From positions 5,456,001-5,520,000 of the forward strand of contig NZ_CP108002.1 of assembly GCF_041435055.1 (NCBI RefSeq): DNA of 64,000 nt, read 5' to 3'. Origin of the DNA: Streptomyces sp. NBC_00341. Its GTDB lineage: Bacteria; Actinomycetota; Actinomycetes; Streptomycetales; Streptomycetaceae. Below are positions 1 through 8,893 of the stretch, in pieces. Positions within the stretch are counted from its first letter, which is position 1; every line of letters starts with the position of its first letter. The notes below the pieces were generated by a model, which saw only the letters and a list, made by a program, of their open reading frames with translations, was not told the DNA's origin and did no database searches. The translations under genes and the position numbers were made by a program.

Positions 1-1
1 C

Positions 2-322
2 GACCAGCAGGACATCCTCCAGAAGCAGTACGGCGAGCGCCCCCGGCTCTTCCGGCCGCCGTACGGCAACTACAACGGCGACACCCTGCGGATCGCCAAG
101 TCCTGCGGCATCACCGCCGTGCCCCTGTGGGCGGCGGAGGCGTTCCCCGACCACATGGAGTGGCGGGAGGAGGACCAGGACCTGCACCCCGGAGACATCA
201 TCCTCACGCACTTCCGCGGCAAGAAGGACTGGAAGGGCTCCATGCCCGACCTGGTCCGGGCCGCCATGAAGGTCATCACGGACAAGGGATACGCCGTGGC
301 CCGGCTGGAGGACTACGTATGA
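2..322 (+). CDS. polysaccharide deacetylase (NodB-like), C-terminal part
   Basis: This is the 3' end of a gene that starts before the window. The visible 106 residues carry the NodB/CE4 signature R-P-P-Y-G-N-Y-N followed by a G-I-T-A-V-P-L-W stretch and a late H-P-G-D-I-I-L-T-H-F motif, the usual last catalytic motif with its histidine. Enzymes of this family remove acetyl groups from cell-wall or extracellular polysaccharides and are normally secreted. The N-terminus, and therefore any signal peptide and the metal-binding Asp-Asp motif, lie outside the window. The stop codon overlaps the ATG of the next small ORF (ATGA), which suggests coupled translation. Confidence 0.85.
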   Translation, partial: DQQDILQKQYGERPRLFRPPYGNYNGDTLRIAKSCGITAVPLWAAEAFPDHMEWREEDQDLHPGDIILTHFRGKKDWKGSMPDLVRAAMKVITDKGYAVARLEDYV

Positions 323-720
323 GAGGGGCGCACCGGCTGCTGGCCGGACTGCTGGCCGCCGGTGCGCTCCTGACCGCCACCGGCTGCGCGCAGTCGGTGG
401 ACCCGATCGAACGGCTCGGCCGCAAGGCCGCGCAGCGGGTGAACCCGCCGCCGAGCCGGGCGGCGGCGCGGTCGGCGGGCCCGCGCGCCACGGCCGTGCG
501 GGGTGACCACGGGGCGCCGGGGGCGCTGGTCGTCGTCTCCTGCGGCGGCTCGCCCCGGCCGGGGCACGCCCGGACGCCCGCCGGTGAGGTCCGGAACGGT
601 GCGGGTGGACGGGACGTTGTCCCGGGAGAGGGCACGGTTCCTGCCGGTCCGGGGGGCGGGGGTGTCCGGAACGGACGCCACGAGGGGCGTGAATTGGCAC
701 TCCGCTTGACCGAGTGCTAA
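319..720 (+). CDS. small putative lipoprotein, possibly a decayed gene
   Basis: 133-residue ORF whose ATG overlaps the stop of the deacetylase. It begins with a convincing signal peptide (M-R-G-A-H-R, then a Leu/Ala core) ending in a Cys at about residue 24 (L-T-A-T-G-C), followed by S-V-D-P-I-E-R-L-G-R-K-A-A. That leader resembles what I remember from Streptomyces lipoprotein deacetylases. After about residue 60 the composition becomes a Gly/Arg/Pro-rich run with no recognisable fold, and the stop codon lies inside the first CIRCE operator of groES. It may be a paralogous deacetylase that lost its catalytic domain, or the true end may be shifted. Function unknown. Confidence 0.4.
   Translation: MRGAHRLLAGLLAAGALLTATGCAQSVDPIERLGRKAAQRVNPPPSRAAARSAGPRATAVRGDHGAPGALVVVSCGGSPRPGHARTPAGEVRNGAGGRDVVPGEGTVPAGPGGGGVRNGRHEGRELALRLTEC
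694..720. promoter_or_regulatory. CIRCE operator 1 (HrcA site) of groES-groEL1
   Basis: TTGGCACTC, nine bases, then GAGTGCTAA. This fits the CIRCE consensus TTAGCACTC-N9-GAGTGCTAA with one base difference. The -35 hexamer TTGACC at 706-711 lies in the spacer, and a CATAGT-like -10 falls at 728-733, so bound HrcA would cover the promoter. Confidence 0.93.
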
Positions 721-733
721 CCGCGGTCATAGT
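706..733 (+). promoter_or_regulatory. groES-groEL1 promoter
   Basis: TTGACC (706-711) and CATAGT (728-733) are separated by 16 bases, a good vegetative (HrdB-type) promoter. It is flanked by two CIRCE elements, one overlapping the -35 and one just downstream of the -10. Transcription would start near 740, giving a leader of about 130 nt before the groES GTG. Confidence 0.75.
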
Positions 734-740
734 CTCAGTG

Positions 741-767
741 CTGGCACTCCCCACTGGAGAGTGCCAG
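741..767. promoter_or_regulatory. CIRCE operator 2 (HrcA site) of groES-groEL1
   Basis: CTGGCACTC, nine bases, GAGTGCCAG: a perfect 9-9-9 inverted repeat of CIRCE type at about the expected transcription start. Together with the copy at 694-720 it makes a tandem operator 20 bp apart. The outermost arm bases differ from the consensus TTA/TAA but preserve the dyad. Confidence 0.9.
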
Positions 768-872
768 CAGTACTGTGCGACCGGCAGGTCCGGCACCCGC
801 GACGACGGGCCCACCTGGTCGCCACCCAAAGACTGTTAACCCCGTGAGATCTCCGAAGGGGGAGACCGGATC

Positions 873-1178
873 GTGTCGACCAGCACCAAGGTTGCGATCA
901 AGCCGCTCGAGGACCGCATTGTGGTCCAGCCGCTCGACGCCGAGCAGACCACGGCCTCCGGCCTGGTCATTCCCGACACCGCCAAGGAGAAGCCCCAGGA
1001 GGGCGTCGTCCTGGCCGTGGGCCCGGGCCGCTTCGAGAACGGCGAGCGGCTTCCGCTCGACGTCAAGACCGGCGATGTCGTGCTGTACAGCAAGTACGGC
1101 GGCACCGAGGTGAAGTACAACGGCGAGGAGTACCTCGTCCTCTCGGCTCGCGACGTGCTCGCGATCATCGAGAAGTAA
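873..1178 (+). CDS. groES: 10 kDa chaperonin GroES
   Basis: 101 residues, the standard length for GroES/Cpn10, the heptameric lid that caps GroEL and closes the folding chamber in the cytoplasm. It shows the conserved start [13 protein letters not shown], the mobile loop region around [10 protein letters not shown], and [14 protein letters not shown] near the end. The GTG start at 873 follows a GGGGGAGA ribosome site at 857-864. It is the first gene of the groES-groEL1 operon, controlled by HrcA through two CIRCE sites. A hairpin with a T-rich tail lies between it and groEL1. Confidence 0.98.
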   Translation: MSTSTKVAIKPLEDRIVVQPLDAEQTTASGLVIPDTAKEKPQEGVVLAVGPGRFENGERLPLDVKTGDVVLYSKYGGTEVKYNGEEYLVLSARDVLAIIEK

Positions 1179-1201
1179 TTCACCCAACGTTTGCTTCTGT
1201 T

Positions 1202-2899
<1,698 letters not shown>

Positions 2900-2924
2900 C
2901 ACGTAGCTCTCCGCGCAAGCGCTG

Positions 2925-2957
2925 AGGCCCGGCACCCTACGGGGGTGCCGGGCCTTT
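2925..2957 (+). terminator. rho-independent terminator of groES-groEL1
   Basis: Perfect 13-bp stem: AGGCCCGGCACCC (2925-2937), loop TACGG, GGGTGCCGGGCCT (2943-2955), followed by TT. Confidence 0.9.
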
Positions 2958-3046
2958 CGCGGGTCCGGGCCCACCCGGCGCATCCGGCTTCGGCCGGGCA
3001 AATCCGGCCTCGTCCGGTGTGGCCGAGACTCATCCGGGCAAATCCA

Positions 3047-3134
3047 GCCTCGCCGGCGTTTGAGGCGCGGGGTCCGGGGCGGAGCCGGGGGGCGCTGCCC
3101 CCGGACCCCCGCTCCTCAATCGCCGGAGGGGCTT
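3047..3134. repeat. nested palindrome resembling a dispersed Streptomyces intergenic repeat
   Basis: Outer arms AGCCTCGCCGGCGTTTGAGG-like at 3047-3065 and CCTCAATCGCCGGAGGGGCTT-like at 3114-3134 face each other around an inner GC-rich hairpin (about 3068-3110, GGGGTCCGGGGC against GCCCCCGGACCCC). I remember near-identical GCCGGCGTTTGAGG...CGCCGGAGGGGCT modules from intergenic regions of many Streptomyces genomes. Just upstream the phrase GGGCAAATCCGGCCTCG recurs (about 2996 and 3036). The rest of 2958-3219 holds no gene I can support. Confidence 0.65.
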
Positions 3135-3219
3135 GAAGTGGCCGGCGGGCCTCAACGCGCTGAGGGGGCTTGAGGCGGATGGCGAGTCCGGATGAGGCGG
3201 AGAGCCCGGAGGCGGCCGG

Positions 3220-4248
3220 CTACGCCGAGCGCGGGAGCGCGTCTCCGTGGACCGGGTCCGCGAACGGGCGGCCGGAGGCGAAGCGTTGCAGCTCGTCCAG
3301 CGCCTGGTCCGCCATCCGGTGCAGCTCGTTGCCGAGCGAACCCGCGATGTGCGGGGTCAGCAGCACGTTCGGCAGGTCGTAGAGCGGTGAGGACTCCGGC
3401 GGCAGGTCTGGGTCCGTCACGTCCAGGACGGCGTGCAGCCGGCCCCGTACCAGCTCCGTGACCAGGGCCGGCTCGTCGATCAGCGAACCGCGTGCGGTGT
3501 TGATGAGCGTCGAGCCGTCCGGCATGGCCGCCAGTTGCGCGGCTCCGATCAGCCGGCGGGTGGCGGGGAGCTCCGGCGCGTGGACGGAGACGATCCCGCT
3601 GCGGGCGCAGAGCTCGTCGAGGGGGACCGGCTCCGCACCGAGCCGGGTGGCCGCGGCGGGTTCCAGGTACGGGTCGTACAGCAGGACCTCGAAGTCGAAC
3701 GGCCGCAGCAGCTCGATGACGCGGCGCCCGGTCCGGGACGCGCCGACGATGCCCACCGTGCGGCCGTGGTTGCCCCAGCCGTCGAGCTCCTCGCGCCAGT
3801 CGTGCGCGGCGCGCAGCTCCCGGTAGCGGCGGGCGCTGCCCAGCACGTTCTTGCCCGCGAAGAGGATCGCGGCCAGCGTGTACTCGGCCACCGGCCGGGC
3901 GTTCGCACCGGCCACGGAGGTGACCTGGATGCCCCGCTCCCAGCACGCGTCCGTGACGTGGTGCTTGACGCTGCCCGCGGCGTGGACGACCGCCCGCAGC
4001 CGGGGCGCGGCCGCGAGGACGGCCTCGGTGAGCACGGGCGCGCCCCAGCAGGTGAGCAGGACCTCGGCCTCGGCCAGCGCGGCGGCGACCTGCGGCGACG
4101 GGTCGGCCAACTCGTGGGCGACGAGATCCGGATCGGTGCGGACGAGGCCGGTCAGCCGGTCCCGGTGAGCGGGCGTGAGCAGCCGTTCTGCGATCCCCGG
4201 TCCCATCGCGAGGAGCGCGGCGGGCCGGGTGTCAGTGGTGTGGTGCAT
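3220..4248 (-). CDS. D-isomer-specific 2-hydroxyacid dehydrogenase
   Basis: 342 residues. It belongs to the D-2-hydroxyacid dehydrogenase family, which reduces 2-keto acids with NAD(P)H. The Rossmann loop reads V-G-I-V-G-A-S-R-T-G-R-R, where the usual third Gly is kept but Ser-Arg replaces small residues. The catalytic set is visible: Arg in N-T-A-R-G-S-L-I-D-E, Glu in D-P-D-L-P-P-E-S-S-P-L, and His in L-T-P-H-I-A-G-S. The gene lies 24 bp downstream of the sugar permease on the same strand, so it is probably the last gene of the ABC importer operon and may act on a product of the imported sugar. The substrate cannot be read from sequence. Confidence 0.88.
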   Translation of the reverse strand: MHHTTDTRPAALLAMGPGIAERLLTPAHRDRLTGLVRTDPDLVAHELADPSPQVAAALAEAEVLLTCWGAPVLTEAVLAAAPRLRAVVHAAGSVKHHVTDACWERGIQVTSVAGANARPVAEYTLAAILFAGKNVLGSARRYRELRAAHDWREELDGWGNHGRTVGIVGASRTGRRVIELLRPFDFEVLLYDPYLEPAAATRLGAEPVPLDELCARSGIVSVHAPELPATRRLIGAAQLAAMPDGSTLINTARGSLIDEPALVTELVRGRLHAVLDVTDPDLPPESSPLYDLPNVLLTPHIAGSLGNELHRMADQALDELQRFASGRPFADPVHGDALPRSA

Positions 4249-4272
4249 GGTGGAACTCGGGCTCCTCTGATG

Positions 4273-5202
4273 TCACTTGACGCTGCCGGCGGTGAGACCG
4301 GCCTTCCAGTGACGTTGCAGGGTGATGAAGGCGATGATCAGCGGCGCGACGGCGAGGAGGGATCCGGTGACGACCATCGGGTAGAAGCTGGGGTCGGCGT
4401 TGGCGGTGCTGTGCCAGTTGTAGAGGCCGAGGCTCAGCGGGTAGAGCTTCTTGTCCGAGAGCATGACCAGGGGGAGGAAGAAGTTGTTCCAGATCGCGGT
4501 GAACTGGAAGAGGAAGACGGTCACGAACCCCGGCATGACCATGCGCAGACCCACCGACCAGAACGTGCGCATCTCGCCCGCCCCGTCGATCCGGGCGGCC
4601 TCCAGGACCTCGTCCGGTATGTAGCCGGCGCTGAAGATCCGGGAGAGGTACACGCCGAACGGGTTCACCAGGGACGGGATCAGCACCGCCCAGTAGGTGT
4701 TGACGGTCCCGGTCTTCACGGCCAGCAGGTAGAGCGGCAGGGACAGCGCGGTGGAGGGCAGCAGCACACCGAGCAGGACGAGCGCGAACAGCTTCTCCTT
4801 CCCCCGGAAGCGGTACTTGTCGAAGGCGTACCCCGCGGCGACGCTGACCAGCGAGCAGCCGAGCGCCCCGATGCCCGCGTACAGCAGGGAGTTGCCGTAC
4901 CAGCGGAAGTAGACGCCGTCCTGGTAGGTGGACAGGGCGGAGAGGTTGCCGCCGAGGTTGAAGCCCTCGAAGGAGAAGACGTCACCGCCCAGCAGGTTCC
5001 CGGCGTCCTTGGTGGCCGCGGTGACCAGCCAGATCAGCGGGAACAGCGTGTAGAGGGCGGCGATGACCAGTACGCCGTTGACCGCGGTCTTCGACAGCCA
5101 GCGGCTGGACCGGGCCCCTCCCGCGCCGACGGGCGCGCGGCCCTCGGTGCGGGCGGGGGTGCGGGCCGGCGCGGCCGGATCGATCATGACGGGGGAGGTC
5201 AT
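4273..5202 (-). CDS. carbohydrate ABC transporter permease (MalG-like)
   Basis: 309 residues with about six hydrophobic segments. The cytoplasmic EAA loop that docks the ATPase reads E-A-A-R-I-D-G-A-G-E-M-R near residue 200. I placed the start at the ATG whose first four bases overlap the stop of the upstream permease (ATGA at 5199-5202), with GGAGG just before it; the open frame extends further but without homology. Its long Pro/Ala/Arg N-terminal tail before the first membrane segment is typical of MalG-type subunits. It pairs with the 5199-6137 permease to form the membrane channel. No ATPase gene is present here; in Streptomyces a shared MsiK-type ATPase commonly serves such importers. 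Confidence 0.93.
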   Translation of the reverse strand: MTSPVMIDPAAPARTPARTEGRAPVGAGGARSSRWLSKTAVNGVLVIAALYTLFPLIWLVTAATKDAGNLLGGDVFSFEGFNLGGNLSALSTYQDGVYFRWYGNSLLYAGIGALGCSLVSVAAGYAFDKYRFRGKEKLFALVLLGVLLPSTALSLPLYLLAVKTGTVNTYWAVLIPSLVNPFGVYLSRIFSAGYIPDEVLEAARIDGAGEMRTFWSVGLRMVMPGFVTVFLFQFTAIWNNFFLPLVMLSDKKLYPLSLGLYNWHSTANADPSFYPMVVTGSLLAVAPLIIAFITLQRHWKAGLTAGSVK

Positions 5203-6137
5203 GCCCGTGCCTCCTTGCGGTTGTTGGTGAAGCGCGTGACGACGAAGGAGAGCGCGGCGGCGACGAGGGCGATGAGCACGGAGGCGGCCGCGGCGAGGCC
5301 GTAGTCGTTGCGCTCGAACGCGGCGCTGTAGGCGTACATGTTCGGGGTCCAGGTGCTGGTGACGGCCGAGCCGGAGCCCCGGTTCAGGATCAGTGGCTCG
5401 GTGAACAGCTGGAGCGAGCCGATGATGGTGAAGAGCAGCACCATCACCAGCGAGGAGCGGATCAGCGGGAGCTTGATGGAGAAGGCGATCCGCCAGTTCC
5501 CCGCGCCGTCCACGGTCGCGGCCTCCAGCAGCGAGCGGTCGACGGCCTGCAGTGCGGCGTAGAAGATCACCACGTTGTAGCCGAGCCACTCCCACAGGGC
5601 GATGTTGACGATGGAGGGCAGCGTGCCCTGGGACGAGAAGAAGTCGAAGCCGATGCCGCCCGACTCCATCGCCTTGACGACCGGGCTGAGCTGCGGCGTG
5701 TACAGGTAGATCCAGATCAGCGCGGCGATCAGCCCGGGGATGGCGTGCGGCAGGAAGAGCGCCAGCTGGAAGAAGCGCCGGGCGCGCGCCAGCGCGGTGT
5801 CCAGCAGCAGCGCCAGCACGATCGCGCCGCCGGCCATCAGCGGGATGTAGAAGGCGCAGTAGCCCAGGAGCACCCAGAAGCCGTCGCGGAACGCCTGGTC
5901 CCCGAGGGCGGAGGCGTAGTTCCCGAGCCCGTCGAAGACGGTACGGGGACCGTCGAAGCCGAGACCGGACTGCTTCTCGGTGAAGAGGCTCAGCCAGAGC
6001 GCGTAGCAGACCGGGATGATCATCGCGACGGTGAACAGGACGAAGAACGGCGTGAGGAAGGTACCGGCCGCGATCCGGGTGCGGGCCTTCGCGCTCAGCC
6101 CGCCGGGGCGGGTACCGGATGTGGGAGGCGTGCTCAT
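5199..6137 (-). CDS. carbohydrate ABC transporter permease (MalF-like)
   Basis: 312 residues with six predicted membrane helices, the first around F-L-T-P-F-F-V-L-F-T-V-A. The EAA motif is E-A-A-T-V-D-G-A-G-N-W-R followed by I-K-L-P, the standard form for sugar permeases. It overlaps both neighbours by 4 bp (ATGA with the binding protein upstream and with the second permease downstream), a clear sign of an operon with coupled translation. Substrate unknown; CUT1-type importers of this composition take up oligosaccharides or glycosides. Confidence 0.93.
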   Translation of the reverse strand: MSTPPTSGTRPGGLSAKARTRIAAGTFLTPFFVLFTVAMIIPVCYALWLSLFTEKQSGLGFDGPRTVFDGLGNYASALGDQAFRDGFWVLLGYCAFYIPLMAGGAIVLALLLDTALARARRFFQLALFLPHAIPGLIAALIWIYLYTPQLSPVVKAMESGGIGFDFFSSQGTLPSIVNIALWEWLGYNVVIFYAALQAVDRSLLEAATVDGAGNWRIAFSIKLPLIRSSLVMVLLFTIIGSLQLFTEPLILNRGSGSAVTSTWTPNMYAYSAAFERNDYGLAAAASVLIALVAAALSFVVTRFTNNRKEARA

Positions 6138-7465
6138 GAGGGCTCCTCGACCTTCAGGCCGCGCTTCTTGAGATCGGCGACAGTGGCGTCATGGGCGGTC
6201 TTGATCGCATGCGGCAGGGTGGAGCTGCCGCCGACGACCTCACCGAGTTCGTCGCCGAGCGCGGAGTTGGTGGCGCCGGGGCTCGGGCCCCACACCCAGT
6301 CGGGCCCGATCGAGGCGCCTACCTTCGTGAACAGGCCGTACAGGTCCTGGCCTCCGTAGAAGCTGGTGTCGAAGGCCTTGCGGGCGATCGGCACCATGGC
6401 GGGGGAGGCGGGCAGCGCGCTCGATGTGCTCGCCCCGATCCGGGCGTTGATGGCGTCCTGGTGGGTGGACATCCAGAGCGCGAACTCGACGGCGGCCGCG
6501 GCCTTCTTGCTGTTCTTGCTCACGGCGAAGGTGGAGCCGCCGACCATCCCGCTGGCGGGCTTGTCCGCCTCCCAGCTGGGCAGCGGCACGGCCGCCCACT
6601 TGCCCTTCTCCTCGGGGACGATGCCCGCGAGCACCCCGGCGCTCCAGGAGGCGCCGAGGTAGCCGACCGTGGTGCCCTGCTTCAGGGAGCTGGTCCACTC
6701 CGGGCTGAACGAGGAGGCGGTGCTCACCAGCTTGTCGTCGATCAGCCCCTGCCAGTACTCCGCGGTCCGCTTCGAGGCGGGGTCCGTGGTGTCGACCTTC
6801 CAGGCGTCCTTACCCGCGCTGAACCACTGGGCGCCGGCCTGCCAGGCCAGAGCCTGGAAGAACGTCGGGTCGTCCGGGAAGAACGTGGCGATCCTGGTCT
6901 TCGGCGCCGCCTTCTTGACGTCGGCGGCGGCGGTCCGGAAGTCGTCCCAGGTCTTCGGCAGCGCGATGTGGTGCTCGGTGAAGAAGTCCTTGCGGTAGTA
7001 GAAGACCTGCGGCGCCGCGTCGAACGGCACCGCCCAGTTCTTGCCGCCGAGCGTCGTCATCTCGATGGTCTGCGGAAGGAACTTCTTCTTGATGTCGTCG
7101 GTGAGGTAGCTGCTGATGTCCTGGAGCGAGCCCTGGCTGACGAACGCGGAGAGCTGCGGGTACTCGATGGAGAGCAGGTCGGGGGCGATGCCCGCCTTCA
7201 CCGCGTTGGCGATCTTCGGATAGCCGCCGAGACCGCCGGACGGTATCTCCTCGAACTTGACCTTGATCGTGTCGTGGGTCGCGTTGAACGAGTCCACGAC
7301 CTCCTGCGACCCCTTGGTCCAGGCCCAGAAGGAGACGGTCACCGGGTGCTCTGCGGTGCCATGGGCGGGGGAGTCGTCGGCGCTGCCACCGCACGCCGTC
7401 AGGACGGCGAGGGCGGTGGCAGCGCCGACCAGTGCATGGATGGGACGGGACCAACTGCGGCTCAC
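6134..7465 (-). CDS. extracellular solute-binding lipoprotein of a sugar ABC importer
   Basis: 443 residues from a GTG at 7465, chosen because AGGAGC lies 8 bases upstream; the frame stays open to 7498. A lipoprotein signal peptide ends in V-L-T-A-C with Cys25 as the lipidation site. The rest looks like a family 1 binding protein: V-T-V-S-F-W-A-W-T-K-G, later V-S-K-N-S-K-K-A-A-A-A-V-E-F-A. It delivers the substrate to the two permeases encoded directly downstream. Two copies of AATGATCGAA just upstream (7549-7570) recur before the adjacent regulator gene and are likely operators. Confidence 0.92.
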   Translation of the reverse strand: MSRSWSRPIHALVGAATALAVLTACGGSADDSPAHGTAEHPVTVSFWAWTKGSQEVVDSFNATHDTIKVKFEEIPSGGLGGYPKIANAVKAGIAPDLLSIEYPQLSAFVSQGSLQDISSYLTDDIKKKFLPQTIEMTTLGGKNWAVPFDAAPQVFYYRKDFFTEHHIALPKTWDDFRTAAADVKKAAPKTRIATFFPDDPTFFQALAWQAGAQWFSAGKDAWKVDTTDPASKRTAEYWQGLIDDKLVSTASSFSPEWTSSLKQGTTVGYLGASWSAGVLAGIVPEEKGKWAAVPLPSWEADKPASGMVGGSTFAVSKNSKKAAAAVEFALWMSTHQDAINARIGASTSSALPASPAMVPIARKAFDTSFYGGQDLYGLFTKVGASIGPDWVWGPSPGATNSALGDELGEVVGGSSTLPHAIKTAHDATVADLKKRGLKVEEPS

Positions 7466-7548
7466 GGGAACAGCTCCTGTACGTGCGGGAACAGGCATTG
7501 GCCGTGATGTTTCGATCCCCGGTGAGCGAAGTCAAGAGCGAAAGATTG

Positions 7549-7570
7549 AATGATCGAAAAATGATCGAAC
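7549..7570. promoter_or_regulatory. operator-like direct repeats before the ABC importer operon
   Basis: AATGATCGAA at 7549-7558 and again at 7561-7570 in the form AATGATCGAAC (from 7560), 11 bp apart, so on one helical face. The same word appears before the neighbouring regulator gene (8820-8856), which makes the regulator the likely binder. Confidence 0.65.
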
Positions 7571-7640
7571 GGGGAGGTGGTGAATGGGGTCAAACGTTAC
7601 TTATGGGGTGGGCGTGGTGCTGGCGACCGGTGCGCCCTGC

Positions 7641-7686
7641 CTCAACTGTCGGACGCCCCCGAGCTCAGCTGTCGGACGCCCCCGAA
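7641..7686. repeat. tandem 23-bp duplication at the end of the regulator gene
   Basis: CTCAACTGTCGGACGCCCCC(GAG) at 7641-7663 is followed by CTCAGCTGTCGGACGCCCCC(GAA) at 7664-7686, with two mismatches. The second copy contains the stop codon and last codons of the regulator; the first lies just beyond it. A recent slippage duplication is the simplest explanation. Confidence 0.85.
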
Positions 7687-8792
7687 TCCGCCGTCCGGCT
7701 CGACGGCCGCCCGCACGAGTCCCGCACCCGCAGCGTCGGCAGCAGGGCGACATGACGCCTCGGCGCCAGGTCGGAGGGGACCCCGTAGCGCTCCCCCGAC
7801 AACCGCTCGACCAGCAGCTCCGCCGCGCTGCGCCCGACCTCCCGCTTGGGCGGCGCCACCGCGGTGAGCGGGGTGTCCGCGAGCGCCGCCACCTCGTCGT
7901 CGTACGTGACCAGGGACAGGTCGTCGGGCACCCGGACGCCGAGCTCGGCCAGCCGCCGCATCATCCGGATGGCGTCCTCGTCGTTGTGCATCAGCGCCGC
8001 GGTCGCCCGCCCGCGCCGCACCGCGTCCCGCAGCCCGAGCGCGGCCTGCTCGAACAGCACCGGATCGCGCTCGTCCGAGGACGACTCGATCACCGGGCCC
8101 GGCGCGCGCAGCCCCAGCACCGCCAGCCCCCGCGCGTACCCGGCCCGGACCGCCTGCGCCGTCGGGCTGTCCGCACGGGCGACCAGCAGCGGCGCCCCGT
8201 GGCCCAGCTCCAGCAGGTACCGGATGGCGAGCAGCACCCCGTGCGCATGGTCCGAGCAGACCCGGTCGAAACCGTCCAGCGGCCCGCCCGGCACCCCGGT
8301 CCGCTCGACCAGGACCTTCTCCACGGGCAGCTGGGCGAGCCAGTCGCTGTAGGCGGCCGGATGGCCCGGCTCCGTCCAGCTCGGGGCGAGCAGCAGCCCC
8401 TGCGCCCCGGCCGCCAGCAGTCCGGCGGCGTGGGCCGCGTCGTCCTCGGGGCGGTAGTCGGTGACCCGCAGGATCAGCCGGGCGCCGAGCCGGGCCGCGG
8501 CCTCGTGGGCGCCGCGGATCACCTCGGCGAAGTAGTAGACGGCGGCCGGGGCCAGCATCCCGATGACCGGGCCGCCGCCCGCCGGGGTGCCGGCCGGTCC
8601 GCGTTCGGCGGGCCAGGAGACCGAACCGTGCACCCGGTCGAGCAGCCCCCGCGCCGCCAGCGCCTCGGCATCGCGGCGCGCCGTCACCGGGGAGACGCCG
8701 AGCCGGTCCGCGAGGTCCGAGACCCGTGCGGTGCCCTGTTCGCGTACCAGTTTCAGCAGTCGGTCATGACGTTCAGCGGCACCTTCGCGCAC
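7665..8792 (-). CDS. DeoR-type HTH / LacI-type sensor hybrid transcriptional regulator
   Basis: 375 residues. The N-terminal ~60 residues are a DeoR-like winged helix-turn-helix (R-H-D-R-L-L-K-L-V, then V-S-D-L-A-D-R-L-G-V-S-P-V-T-A-R-R-D). From residue ~75 the protein is a LacI/periplasmic-binding-type sensor (V-I-G-M-L-A-P..., M-H-N-D-E-D-A-I-R, S-L-V-T-Y-D-D-E). It lies 199 bp upstream of and parallel to the sugar importer operon and probably controls it in response to the sugar. TGATCGAAC-type words occur before both this gene and the importer, which suggests autoregulation. Start is GTG at 8792 behind GAGGGG. The C-terminal tail is Ser/Asp-rich and partly created by a tandem duplication. 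Confidence 0.88.
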   Translation of the reverse strand: MREGAAERHDRLLKLVREQGTARVSDLADRLGVSPVTARRDAEALAARGLLDRVHGSVSWPAERGPAGTPAGGGPVIGMLAPAAVYYFAEVIRGAHEAAARLGARLILRVTDYRPEDDAAHAAGLLAAGAQGLLLAPSWTEPGHPAAYSDWLAQLPVEKVLVERTGVPGGPLDGFDRVCSDHAHGVLLAIRYLLELGHGAPLLVARADSPTAQAVRAGYARGLAVLGLRAPGPVIESSSDERDPVLFEQAALGLRDAVRRGRATAALMHNDEDAIRMMRRLAELGVRVPDDLSLVTYDDEVAALADTPLTAVAPPKREVGRSAAELLVERLSGERYGVPSDLAPRRHVALLPTLRVRDSCGRPSSRTADSGASDS

Positions 8793-8819
8793 GGTGGCAG
8801 CCCCTCAGGCGGTTAGCGG

Positions 8820-8856
8820 ATGATCGAACGTTGTGCTGTTCCGATCATTCGATCAC
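8820..8856. promoter_or_regulatory. operator-like inverted repeats before the DeoR/LacI regulator
   Basis: ATGATCGAAC (8820-8829) and, inverted, CCGATCAT and TTCGATCAC (8841-8856) cluster within 37 bp upstream of the regulator start. The half-site TGATCGAA is the same word found twice before the importer operon. Confidence 0.65.
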
Positions 8857-8893
8857 ACACGGCCGGGGGCGTCACGGCGCCGGGAAGCGTTCG

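Noticed and set aside
3433..5304. 623-codon plus-strand frame across the dehydrogenase and permease genes
   Set aside because: The minus-strand genes have clear catalytic and EAA motifs; this frame is their complement.
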